Under the pieces are notes generated by a model. It was not told where the DNA came from. It did not search any database and saw only the letters and a program-made list of their open reading frames with translations. A stretch of 27,368 nt of DNA, taken from the IMG/VR virus record IMGVR_UViG_3300025585_000141, positions 1-27,368 of that record. One strand, written 5' to 3'. Below are positions 1 through 6,771 of this stretch, piece after piece (position 1 is the first letter of the stretch; each line of letters opens with the position of its first letter). The stretch is from a virus. Both the position numbers and the translations under genes were made by a program.

Positions 1-171
1 CGTGACGAGGCGATCAACGGTAAGCCAGCAGCACCTGAGCCTGTGGACAACTCGCCTCCGACTCGGGCTGAGATGGAGCAAAAGGCGCGGGAACTGAAGA
101 TCAAGTTTGACGGTCGCACGACGGATCGGAAACTGTTAGGATTGATCGAGTCCGCAATGGGGTCGGTATGA
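1..171 (+). CDS. Partial phage protein with C-terminal HeH/LEM-like helical domain
   Basis: Only the last 56 residues of this gene are in the window; the frame is open from base 1 and stops at 171. A proline-rich linker (PAAPEPVDNSPP) leads into a helical segment (TRAEMEQKARELKIKFDGRT...LLGLIESAMG) that resembles the small HeH/LEM/SAP-type helix-extension-helix domain often found at the end of phage head-region proteins, which can contact DNA or other proteins. It precedes the gp4 homologue with an ATGA stop-start overlap, so it is the 3' end of the head operon. In P22 the gene before gp4 is the coat gene; this tail does not look like coat protein, so it is more likely a small extra protein between coat and gp4. 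The identity of the upstream part cannot be judged. Confidence 0.75.
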   Translation, partial: RDEAINGKPAAPEPVDNSPPTRAEMEQKARELKIKFDGRTTDRKLLGLIESAMGSV

Positions 172-650
172 GTTACACAAAACGCCAGTTTGTCGAGGCC
201 GCCTTCGAGGAAATCGGACTGGCGGCTTATGTGTTTGATCTGTCCCCTCAGCAGATGGAGTCTGCGGTGCGCCGTCTTGATACCATGATGGCTGAGTGGA
301 ACGCCAAGGGTATCCGTCTGGCATACCCGCTGCCGTCCAGTCCGCAGGATAGTGACATTGACGCTGAAACGACGGTGCCTGACAGCGCTAACGAAGCGAT
401 CATCTGCAATCTTGGTGTCAGGCTGGCTCCGTCCTATGGCAAGCAAGTGATGCCTGAGACGAAGGTGACGGCAAAGATGGCTTACAACACGCTGCTTGCG
501 CGTGCGACAATGCCTATGGAGCAACAGATGCCTGCGTCCATGCCATCTGGCTCTGGCAATAAGCCTTGGCGTGTTTACGACGATCCATATCTGCGTCCGC
601 CGTACTTCCCGGTGGACTCTGGGCCTGAAGGCCCGCTGGAGTACAACTGA
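168..650 (+). CDS. P22 gp4-like tail accessory factor / head completion protein
   Basis: A 160-residue protein of the P22 gp4 family (P22 gp4 is 166 aa). In P22, gp4 binds as a ring under the portal, closes the filled head, forms the platform for gp10, and has been reported to have muramidase activity. Family hallmarks visible: the helical N-terminus (QFVEAAFEEIGLA), the segment LDTMMAEWNAKGIR matching the family's MMAEW motif, the NLGVRLAPSYG helix matching NLA.RIAP.Y, and the MPSGSGN motif near residues 125-131, which matches MPTGSGN in P22. The start overlaps the previous stop (ATGA), supporting this ATG. Order gp4 then gp10 further on agrees with the P22 plan, though two or three small genes are inserted between them here. 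Function is by homology. Confidence 0.88.
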   Translation: MSYTKRQFVEAAFEEIGLAAYVFDLSPQQMESAVRRLDTMMAEWNAKGIRLAYPLPSSPQDSDIDAETTVPDSANEAIICNLGVRLAPSYGKQVMPETKVTAKMAYNTLLARATMPMEQQMPASMPSGSGNKPWRVYDDPYLRPPYFPVDSGPEGPLEYN

Positions 651-1102
651 TGCCTACGATTAATCAACTGCCGACTCTGGCGACGGTTTCATCCGGCGAT
701 CAGTTGCCGGTCTACACGCCCAGCAACGGTGATGCTCGCAAGATGAGCATTGGCTCACTGCTGACGTTCTTCCAGTCATCGTTCGCCTCGCCTACGATGT
801 CGGTGCAGTATGCGACGCCTGGGACTGGCTTCAACGTCACTGTGGCGACCAACAGCACGCAGGCATGGTTGCTGATTCAGCCTGCTGGAACGCTGGCAAC
901 TGGCACTGTGACGCTGCCGCTCAATACCAGCATCCTTGATGGTCAAGAGGTGCTGGTGACGACGACCCAGCAGATCACCTCGTTCACGCTGGGCCTGAAT
1001 GGCGCTGCGGCGGCCTATGGTGATCCGACGACGCTGGCCGCAGAAGATTTCTTCCGTATGCGGTACTACTCCGCGACGAATTCTTGGTACAGGATCGCAT
1101 AA
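650..1102 (+). CDS. Small beta-rich virion-type protein, unknown role
   Basis: A 150-residue protein that starts on the last base of the gp4 stop (TGATG), so it is probably translationally coupled. The N-terminus (MPTINQLPTLATVSSGDQLPVYTPSNGDARKMSI) is of a type frequent at the beginning of small phage structural or adaptor proteins, where a short segment docks to the virion. The rest is rich in Thr, Ser, Val and Gly with alternating hydrophobics, suggesting a beta sandwich, and ends in FFRMRYYSATNSWYRI, a typical closing strand of phage decoration or fibre domains. No catalytic motif is visible. Its place between gp4 and gp10 implies a virion component; a decoration or tail-adaptor protein is the best guess. 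No specific family was recognised. Confidence 0.7.
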   Translation: MPTINQLPTLATVSSGDQLPVYTPSNGDARKMSIGSLLTFFQSSFASPTMSVQYATPGTGFNVTVATNSTQAWLLIQPAGTLATGTVTLPLNTSILDGQEVLVTTTQQITSFTLGLNGAAAAYGDPTTLAAEDFFRMRYYSATNSWYRIA

Positions 1103-1401
1103 TGGCTATTCAAGCACCGTTTCAGGCACAACGAGGTGCCAATCAGGTCGTCACTCCCGGCGCTGCTTCGGCATCTGTGACGATTGCGGAGTTCCCCAAG
1201 TCTGTGCGGCTGGTCAACAGCGGCGCAAACATCTGCCACGTTCGCATCGGTCAGGGCGCTCAGACCGCCACGACGGCCGACTCGCCTGTTCTGCCCAACA
1301 GCGAACTCATCCTGCATCGTCAGGAAGGCGAGAACACTGTGGCGTACATCTCTGCCTCTGGCACGACGCTGCACATCCAGACGGGCGAAGGCGGCATCTG
1401 A
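1102..1401 (+). CDS. Small structural beta protein, unknown
   Basis: A 99-residue protein starting at the TAATG overlap with the previous gene. A TTG 18 bases further upstream is in frame, but the coupled ATG gives MAIQAPFQAQRGANQVV and fits the start-stop overlap habit of this operon. The sequence has runs of alternating hydrophobics (VTPGAASASVTI, KSVRLVNSGANICHVRIG, NSELILHRQ, NTVAYISASGTTLHIQTG), the pattern of a small all-beta domain. Comparable about 100-aa proteins occur in the tail region of many podoviruses and are usually left unnamed. It resembles in layout the 111-aa protein encoded at 3859-4194, so both may be small beta-sandwich accessory proteins of the virion. No enzyme motif, signal peptide or membrane segment is visible. 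Confidence 0.7.
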   Translation: MAIQAPFQAQRGANQVVTPGAASASVTIAEFPKSVRLVNSGANICHVRIGQGAQTATTADSPVLPNSELILHRQEGENTVAYISASGTTLHIQTGEGGI

Positions 1402-1661
1402 TGGCCAAAGACCCAAGGCTTGAGCGAGCCGGGGTCAGCGGCTACAACAAGCCAAAGAAAACACCGAGTCACCCGACCAAGAGCCACGTTGTTGTGGCGA
1501 AGGTTGGCGATCAGGTCAAGACCATTCGATTCGGTCAGCAAGGCGTCAGCGGCTCCCCAGACGGGTCTGCCAGGAACAAAGCGTTCAAGGCCCGCCATGC
1601 GTCCAACATCGCCAAAGGCAAGATGAGCGCAGCGTACTGGGCGGACAAGGTGAAGTGGTAA
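1401..1661 (+). CDS. Conserved small basic phage protein (KKTPSHPTKSHVVVAK type)
   Basis: An 86-residue, strongly basic protein beginning at a TGATG overlap with the preceding stop. The frame stays open upstream, but the coupled ATG (MAKDPRLERAGVSGYNKPKK) is the natural start. Key parts: KKTPSHPTKSHVVVAK, KTIRFGQQGVSGS, FKARHASNIAKGKMSAAYWA and a terminal DKVKW. I recognise this pattern as a small conserved protein found in many podoviruses, including marine ones, usually close to structural or packaging genes. Its function is, to my knowledge, unknown. The charge and the many Lys/Arg/His residues would suit a DNA- or nucleoprotein-associated role inside the virion, but that is inference. It directly precedes the gp10-like gene, 3 bases away. 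Confidence 0.8.
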   Translation: MAKDPRLERAGVSGYNKPKKTPSHPTKSHVVVAKVGDQVKTIRFGQQGVSGSPDGSARNKAFKARHASNIAKGKMSAAYWADKVKW

Positions 1662-1664
1662 CCC

Positions 1665-3077
1665 ATGCAAATCCCCATCGTCAGCGGCATCTACACTGAC
1701 CAAGGCCCGGACCTTCGCAGTAGTTACCCGGTCAACATGATGCCTGTGCCCAAGACGCAAGGCATCAGCACCGGCTACTTGCGTCCCGCTGACGGGCTTG
1801 TCGAGATCCTGACAGGGCCAGGCGTTGACCGAGGCGGCATCCTGTGGAATGGCGTGATGTACCGCGTCATGGGCAGCAAGCTGGTCAGCATTTCCGACAC
1901 CAACGTACTAACCATTCTGGGTGATGTCGGAGGATCGACAGGCTTAGTCGTGATGGACTACTCCTTCGACCATCTCGGCATTGTCTCCGACGGTGAAATT
2001 TACTTCTGGGACGGCACGACGCTGACCATCGGTAACTACCCGGCGGTGACCATCGGGTACATCATCGACTTCTGCTTCATCGACGGTCGCTTCATGATCA
2101 CCGATGGCGAGCGGCTGTTCTGCACTGACATCGGCGATCCGTTCACGATTGGCGCTTTTGCTTTCACTGAGCCGGTGGCCGACCCTGATCCAGTTGTCGC
2201 CATCATTCGACTCAGGAACGAGGTCTACGCGCTCAATCAGTACACCGTTGAGGTGTACGAGAGCATCACGAGCAACGTGCCTTTCCCGTTCCAGTTGATC
2301 GACGGGGCACAGATCCAGAAGGGCGCCATCGGCACTCAGGCTTGCTGCGTATTCCTTGAGGCGCTGGCGTTCATGGGTGGCGGTCGCAACGAAGCGCCAG
2401 GCATCTACATCGGCACCAACGCTGTTGCCAACAAGATCAGCACGCAAGAGGTCGATGAGATCCTTGCCACCTATACGACAGCGCAACTGGCTCAGGTCAA
2501 ACTGGAGGCACGAAACCTCAAGGCCCAGCAGTTGCTCTACGTCCATCTGCCTGATCGCACCCTCGTCTACGACGCCGCATCGAGTCAGGCTATCCAGCAG
2601 CAGGTCTGGTCCGAGTTGACCAGCAGCATTGACGGCTATGCTCAGTATCGCGCTCGCAACTTCGTCTGGGCATACGACAAGTGGATGGTGGGCGACACGG
2701 CCAGCAGCAAGATGGGCTATTGCGTTGACAACATCTCGACGCACTGGGGCGACACCGTGCGATGGGAGTTTGGCACCACGATTGTCTACAACAAAGGCAA
2801 GGGTGCTCTGTTCCATCAACTCGAACTTGTGGCGCTGACTGGCCGCGTGGCGCTCGGCAAGAACCCGTGGATCAGTACATCGTATTCATACGACGGTCAG
2901 GCGTGGAGCCAGGACCGTGCGATCCAAGTGGGCACGACCGGGCAGACGCAAAAGCGCCTTGTGTGGTTCCAACAGGGCAACATGCGGAACTGGCGCATCC
3001 AGCGGTTCAAGGGTGACAGTCAGGCGCACCTGTCGTTCGTGCGTCTGGAGGCTCAGATTGAGGGGCTGAATTACTGA
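1665..3077 (+). CDS. P22 gp10-like packaged DNA stabilization protein (tail hub)
   Basis: A 470-residue protein close in length to P22 gp10 (472 aa). In P22, gp10 forms a hexameric ring below gp4 and holds the needle and tailspikes, keeping the packaged DNA inside. The N-terminus MQIPIVSGIYTDQGPDLRSSYPVNMMPVP contains the family's SYPVNMM.P motif; the body shows repeated beta-propeller-like strands (GILWNGVMYRVMGSKLVSI, DHLGIVSDGEIYFWDG, INDFCFIDGRFMITDGERLF-type segment, LRNEVYALNQYTVEVYE). The C-terminus carries the WSQDRAIQVG...RLVWFQQGNMRNWRIQRFKG stretch typical of propeller closure. It starts 3 bases after the previous stop and ends in a TGATG overlap with the needle-slot gene. Assignment by similarity and gene order is secure; structural details are inferred from P22. 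Confidence 0.9.
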   Translation: MQIPIVSGIYTDQGPDLRSSYPVNMMPVPKTQGISTGYLRPADGLVEILTGPGVDRGGILWNGVMYRVMGSKLVSISDTNVLTILGDVGGSTGLVVMDYSFDHLGIVSDGEIYFWDGTTLTIGNYPAVTIGYIIDFCFIDGRFMITDGERLFCTDIGDPFTIGAFAFTEPVADPDPVVAIIRLRNEVYALNQYTVEVYESITSNVPFPFQLIDGAQIQKGAIGTQACCVFLEALAFMGGGRNEAPGIYIGTNAVANKISTQEVDEILATYTTAQLAQVKLEARNLKAQQLLYVHLPDRTLVYDAASSQAIQQQVWSELTSSIDGYAQYRARNFVWAYDKWMVGDTASSKMGYCVDNISTHWGDTVRWEFGTTIVYNKGKGALFHQLELVALTGRVALGKNPWISTSYSYDGQAWSQDRAIQVGTTGQTQKRLVWFQQGNMRNWRIQRFKGDSQAHLSFVRLEAQIEGLNY

Positions 3078-3859
3078 TGGCCTCGAACAAACTCAATCTG
3101 ACACGCGATGAACTCGCGTCTTTTCTGAAGAATCACCATCAGATTCGTCAGTTTGAGCGGCTGTTTGCCGATGTCGAACAACTTGAGCCAACGACCCTAG
3201 ATGATCTGGCCCTGTCTGGCGATAACGCAGCGCAAAAGGCTGTGCAGGCCATTGATGGGCTTGAGGCTCAGAAGCAGGAGCTTGAGGTTACGGTGGCTGC
3301 GCTTGAGGCTAAGGTCAATCAGGCTGTCGGCGCGTTGTCTGCCATCAATGACCAGTTGTCGATGCTGATGCAGGCACCGCCTCCTCGTGAGTTCAAGCGG
3401 TCGCGTTATGGGTCGTTCTACGACACGACAACGCAAACGGCGGCGGCGATCAACACAGCTACGGCTATCACGTTCAACACCACTGATCTGAGCCACGGCG
3501 TTAGCATTGGGACGACGACATCCCAAGTGATTGTGGATACGCCTGGAATTTATAATTTCCAGACATCTATCCAGTTGGATAGCACTGTCTCTACATCAGA
3601 ACAATTCTATTTGTGGTTCCGAGTCAACGGAGTTGACGTAACCAATTCAGCGTCACAAGTCAGGATTCAGGGCAACAATGCGGAGATTTTTGTTGCTTTG
3701 AATTTATTTTTTGACTTGAAAGCCGACGACTACGTTGAACTGATGTATTCAGTCAGTAGCACTGCGGTGCAATTGCTGGCCTCCGGCGCGGTGTCACCGC
3801 ATCCTGGCATCCCGTCTGTCATTCTGACGGTTGCAAACAATATTCAAGGGGTTCAATAA
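3077..3859 (+). CDS. Needle-slot (gp26 position) protein: coiled coil plus C1q/TNF-like knob
   Basis: A 260-residue protein in the position where P22 carries the tail needle gp26. Residues about 1-50 are a polar helical N-terminus (ELASFLKNHHQIRQFERLFADVEQLE); residues about 60-98 form a strong heptad coiled coil (AIDGLEAQKQELEVTVAALE then KVNQAVGALSAINDQL). After a PPP hinge and RSRYGSFYDTTTQTAAA, residues about 120-255 look like a C1q/TNF-type jelly roll (GSFYDTTTQT..., TPGIYNFQTSIQL, EQFYLWFRVNGV, DDYVELMYSV). This is the layout expected of a trimeric fibre with a globular knob, as in phage Sf6, whose needle tip has a TNF-like fold. The DNA of the knob half is clearly more AT-rich than the coiled-coil half, hinting at domain exchange. 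Direct homology to gp26 is not evident; it could instead be a fibre attached elsewhere. Confidence 0.72.
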   Translation: MASNKLNLTRDELASFLKNHHQIRQFERLFADVEQLEPTTLDDLALSGDNAAQKAVQAIDGLEAQKQELEVTVAALEAKVNQAVGALSAINDQLSMLMQAPPPREFKRSRYGSFYDTTTQTAAAINTATAITFNTTDLSHGVSIGTTTSQVIVDTPGIYNFQTSIQLDSTVSTSEQFYLWFRVNGVDVTNSASQVRIQGNNAEIFVALNLFFDLKADDYVELMYSVSSTAVQLLASGAVSPHPGIPSVILTVANNIQGVQ

Positions 3860-4194
3860 TGGCAGTCGTCGCAAAAGTTCTTGTTCCTCCGTTGCAGTTG
3901 GTGACTGCTGCGACCACTCAGTACACGGCAACTGGTGTCAAGGCGATCATTGACAAGGCGACCGTGACCAACACAGACACGGTGAATCGGTCGTTCAATG
4001 TTCACATTGTCACCAGTGGCGGGTCTGCCAACAACGGCAACCTCGTGATCGACACCAAGACTGTGGTGCCGAATGAAACCTATCTGTGCCCTGAGTTGGT
4101 GGGGCAGGTTCTGGATGCGGGTGACTTCATCAGCACGACGGCCAGCGCAGCCACTACGCTGACCTTTCGGGTTTCTGGCCGAGAGATTGCGTGA
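3859..4194 (+). CDS. Small beta-sandwich phage protein, unknown
   Basis: A 111-residue protein starting at a TAATG overlap with the needle-slot gene. The sequence is made of short beta strands: ATTQYTATGVKAIIDKATVT, SFNVHIVTSGGS, NLVIDTKTVVPNETYL, ATTLTFRVSGREIA. Proteins with this pattern (an opening TQYT strand, TNTD.VNRSFNVHIV, and a final FRVSGREI) are common in phage tail regions, where they are annotated as hypothetical or structural. It may be an accessory virion protein, possibly a partner or cap of the fibre encoded before it. No catalytic or membrane features are visible. It is the last of the tightly coupled run; an 80-base gap follows, which I inspected and found no gene in. Confidence 0.72.
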   Translation: MAVVAKVLVPPLQLVTAATTQYTATGVKAIIDKATVTNTDTVNRSFNVHIVTSGGSANNGNLVIDTKTVVPNETYLCPELVGQVLDAGDFISTTASAATTLTFRVSGREIA

Positions 4195-4274
4195 CGCAGT
4201 TTGCTGTGGCATAGTGCGGACACTGAGCGCCGGGGCATTCCAGTGGCCCAAACTCGTCCTTTTCGGATAGTCCC

Positions 4275-4727
4275 GTGAGCGATTGTGAATACTGGCTGCG
4301 CCAGAATTTCCAACAGGTGTTCGATCTTCCTGCACCAGCCGTTGATTGGCTGTTGATGCTGTGGAACGCCATTCAGGTTTTCGATGATGTGGCCGATGGC
4401 GATGCCGTCAAGCCTGCCGACCTGAACGCCGCGATCTGGCAAACGCTGGTCGCTATGCCAGCAAACTCCTTTTTCATGCAGCACTCGGCGACCTTGCTGC
4501 CCGTTGTCGCGTCCATGATCCTCAAGTGGCATGGGGCCAACGAGGCAGAGCAGTGCAAGCAACACGACGCGAAGTCGTTCGTGTGGCGAGCGGGTTATTA
4601 CGATGTGGTTCTGATGGTCGTGCAGTGCTGCAAGGGTAATCAGTTTGCGACCGAAAACGCAGCCAAAGTCATGCGCCTGTACGGCGAGGACTTCGACCAG
4701 TACATGAAGGAATTTCGAGATGCCTAA
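4275..4727 (+). CDS. All-helical conserved phage protein with FDDVADGD motif, unknown function
   Basis: A 150-residue, largely helical protein with a GTG start (GTGAGCGATTGT), preceded by an 80-base gap and no strong ribosome site. Conserved-looking blocks: WLRQNFQQVFDLP, WLLMLWNAIQVFDDVADGD (residues about 25-43), MPANSFFMQHSATLLPVV, LKWHGANEAEQ, AKSFVWRAGYYDVVLMVV and VMRLYGEDFDQYMKEF. I have the impression this family recurs in podoviruses beside ejection-protein genes, but it has no known function that I can name. The DDxxD-like acidic motif inside a helix recalls the metal-binding motif of isoprenoid synthases, but a second acidic motif is missing and the protein is half the normal size, so I do not call it an enzyme. 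It overlaps the gp7-like gene by 8 bases. Confidence 0.78.
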   Translation: MSDCEYWLRQNFQQVFDLPAPAVDWLLMLWNAIQVFDDVADGDAVKPADLNAAIWQTLVAMPANSFFMQHSATLLPVVASMILKWHGANEAEQCKQHDAKSFVWRAGYYDVVLMVVQCCKGNQFATENAAKVMRLYGEDFDQYMKEFRDA

Positions 4728-5445
4728 TCCAGCGGTAGCCCTTATTGGTGGTGCATCCACACTGTTGTCGTCCAGAGCGCAAAGTAGCGCAGCCAAGTCT
4801 GCCGCAGGAGCGCAGACTCAAGCTGCCCAGATGGGCATTGATGAGCAGCGGCGTCAGTTCGACGTTATGCAGGAGTTGCTCGCTCCCTATGTTCAGGGAG
4901 GAACAACAGCGTTTCAGGCTCAGCAGAACCTGCTTGGCCTTGGCGCCCCCGGTACGCAAGAGGCTGCGATTCAGGCTCTCGAACAGTCGCCAGGCTTTCA
5001 GTACCTCGCTCGTCAGGGTGAGAACGCCATCATCCAGAACGCCGCTGCAACGGGTGGTCTGCGTGGTGGCAATCTTCAGGCAGCACTGGCTCGGTTCCGT
5101 CCTGCGCTGCTGCAACAGCAGATCCAACAGCAGTTTGCTAATCTTGGCGGCCTGGCCCAGTACGGTCAGGCTTCTGCTGTTCGCACTGGCGCAGGCGCAC
5201 AGGCTGCTGGTACAAACATCGGCAATCTGCTTCAGCAGCAGGGTGCTGCTCAGGCTGGTGGCGCACTTGCTGCTGGTGCTGCACGAGCACAAATGTTTGG
5301 ACTTCCTGCTCAAGTTGCAGGATACATGCAAGGCACGGGTGGATCTATGTTTGGTGGCACTCAAGCGCCCGCTCCTATTATGGCTGCCACTCCTGTACCG
5401 TTTGATGCGGCTGCCGGAACTGGCGTCTATGGAGGTATGTTGTAA
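4720..5445 (+). CDS. P22 gp7-like DNA ejection protein
   Basis: A 241-residue protein rich in Ala, Gln and Gly. In P22, gp7 is one of three ejection proteins (gp7, gp20, gp16) released from the head into the host envelope to help DNA pass through. Typical features visible: an N-terminal Gly/Ala-rich stretch (AVALIGGASTLLSSRAQSSA), a helical segment DEQRRQFDVMQELLAPYVQGG, and the family's PGFQYLARQGENAIIQN followed by AAATGGLRGGN. The C-terminal half is low-complexity Ala/Gln/Gly with QQQ runs. The start overlaps the previous gene by 8 bases. Position just before the 441-aa and 665-aa ejection candidates matches P22 order. The Gly-rich N-terminus may be a pro-peptide-like or membrane-active region; that is inference. 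Confidence 0.82.
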   Translation: MPNPAVALIGGASTLLSSRAQSSAAKSAAGAQTQAAQMGIDEQRRQFDVMQELLAPYVQGGTTAFQAQQNLLGLGAPGTQEAAIQALEQSPGFQYLARQGENAIIQNAAATGGLRGGNLQAALARFRPALLQQQIQQQFANLGGLAQYGQASAVRTGAGAQAAGTNIGNLLQQQGAAQAGGALAAGAARAQMFGLPAQVAGYMQGTGGSMFGGTQAPAPIMAATPVPFDAAAGTGVYGGML

Positions 5446-6770
5446 TGGTCGCACCATTCAATTACGCGCTCAACGTCGCCTCGCCCTTCGAGCAGGCAGT
5501 GCAGGGTTTGAAACTCGGCGCTACCCTGCAAGACATGGAAACGGCGCGTGCGGCAAACCAGCAAGCCATTGCTCTTAAGGCGGCGCAGGAAAGAGAAATT
5601 CAAGCCAAACTTGATGCACAGAATCGGCTTGCTACCGCCGCTGGATCATTGATTGACAAGATCCGCGCTGGTAATGCTACGGCTTCTGACTTTGCAGAGT
5701 ATCGACTGATTGCTCCTAAAGATCAGTCCGAAGCGGCCATGCGGGTCTGGGAGGGTATGAGCAAAGATCAGCAGCAAAACTCCTTGAGTTTTGGCCTGCA
5801 AGCTATGGCTGCACTTGGCAGTAAAGATCCCCAAGTTGGCATTGATATTCTGGAAAGGCGTGCAGAAGCAGAGCAGGCCGCAAATCCTCAAATGGCGCAG
5901 GCGTGGAAAACTGCGGCAGAACTTGTCAAGTTAGATCCTGCAAATGGCATTTTTGCCGCAGGTTCAATTATTGCTGGCCTGCCTGGCGGCGACAAAGCAC
6001 TTGAGGCATGGCAGAAAAATCAAGATGAGCGCAGGGCCGCAGCGTTGGCGCCGTTCAAGCTACGCCAAGAAACTGCCGACGCTATCATCAAAGAAGCGCA
6101 GTCCAAGTTCGCTCCTGATAAGTTTGGCGCTGAACTGGATCTGACAAAAGCTCAGATTGAGCAAGCCAGAGCCGCTCGGCGTGCATCTGATGCTGCTGCG
6201 GCCAAGTCTGGTGCAGAGGCCACTCGCGCTGAAGCAGAAGCAAGGCAAATCTCTGCTGGAGTCATCCCGGCTGACAAGCGCCCAGAAGCAGAATCCAAGT
6301 TCCGCGCAGAATACAACAATCTGACCAAGGGCTATCAAGAAGTAAAATCTGCATATGGTCGTGTTCTTGCATCAGAGGATAGCGCCGTAGGAGATTTATC
6401 GCTTATCTTTGGCTACATGAAAATGCTTGACCCAGGCTCTGTGGTGCGCGAGGGCGAATTTGCAACAGCACAGAACGCTGCTGGCGTGCCAGAGCGTGTG
6501 CAAAACATCTATAACAGAGTGATCAGTGGCGAGCGTCTTTCTGCAAGCCAACGTAAATCGTTTAAGGGGCAAGCGGACGGATTGTTTAAGCAAGCTGGTC
6601 AGCAAGAAAGCACCGTTCGCACAGGCATTGAGCGGATTGCTAGGGGCTATGGACTCAACACAGCAAACATCTTCTTGGAGCCTGTAGAGTCTGCACCGAC
6701 TGCACCAACGCCTACAAAGCCACAGCAAGCTCCTGCGTCTGGTCAGCGAAATGTCACGGTGGATTACTAA
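5445..6770 (+). CDS. gp20-position DNA ejection / internal virion protein
   Basis: A 441-residue, mostly helical protein starting on a TAATG overlap with the gp7-like gene; P22 gp20 in the same place is about 470 aa. The N-terminus (NYALNVASPFEQAVQGLKLG) and the long Ala/Gln/Glu helices (METARAANQQAIALKAAQER; DLTKAQIEQARAARRASDAA) are typical of ejection proteins, which form long helical tubes. A better-conserved block near residues 320-370 reads DLSLIFGYMKMLDPGSVVRE then GEFATAQNAAGVPERVQN, which I recognise from internal virion or injection proteins of many phages. The C-terminus is a Pro/Ala/Thr tail (APTAPTPTKPQQAPA). No enzyme motif is visible. The assignment relies on order, size and the conserved block rather than on direct likeness to P22 gp20. 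Confidence 0.75.
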   Translation: MVAPFNYALNVASPFEQAVQGLKLGATLQDMETARAANQQAIALKAAQEREIQAKLDAQNRLATAAGSLIDKIRAGNATASDFAEYRLIAPKDQSEAAMRVWEGMSKDQQQNSLSFGLQAMAALGSKDPQVGIDILERRAEAEQAANPQMAQAWKTAAELVKLDPANGIFAAGSIIAGLPGGDKALEAWQKNQDERRAAALAPFKLRQETADAIIKEAQSKFAPDKFGAELDLTKAQIEQARAARRASDAAAAKSGAEATRAEAEARQISAGVIPADKRPEAESKFRAEYNNLTKGYQEVKSAYGRVLASEDSAVGDLSLIFGYMKMLDPGSVVREGEFATAQNAAGVPERVQNIYNRVISGERLSASQRKSFKGQADGLFKQAGQQESTVRTGIERIARGYGLNTANIFLEPVESAPTAPTPTKPQQAPASGQRNVTVDY

Positions 6771-6771
6771 C

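Noticed and set aside
1944-2819. Long minus-strand open frame (291 codons) opposite the gp10-like gene
   Set aside because: It is the antisense shadow of a well-supported gene, with no recognisable protein pattern and no minus-strand context in the late region.
3543-3562. 20-base near-perfect palindrome in the knob part of the needle-slot gene
   Set aside because: It lies inside coding sequence for the conserved PGIYNFQ strand of the jelly roll; likely due to codon use, with no other sign of a regulatory site.
4275-4727. Terpene/prenyl synthase
   Set aside because: Only one DDxxD-like motif, no second metal motif, and half the family's length; kept only as a low-score observation.
4669-5457. 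Minus-strand 262-codon frame opposite the gp7-like gene
   Set aside because: Ser/Leu/Cys-rich shadow of an Ala/Gln-rich gene; composition explains the open frame.
4745-5578. 277-codon plus-strand frame overlapping the gp7-like gene
   Set aside because: Runs across two true genes in another frame and shows low-complexity Leu/Arg/Ser composition without domains.
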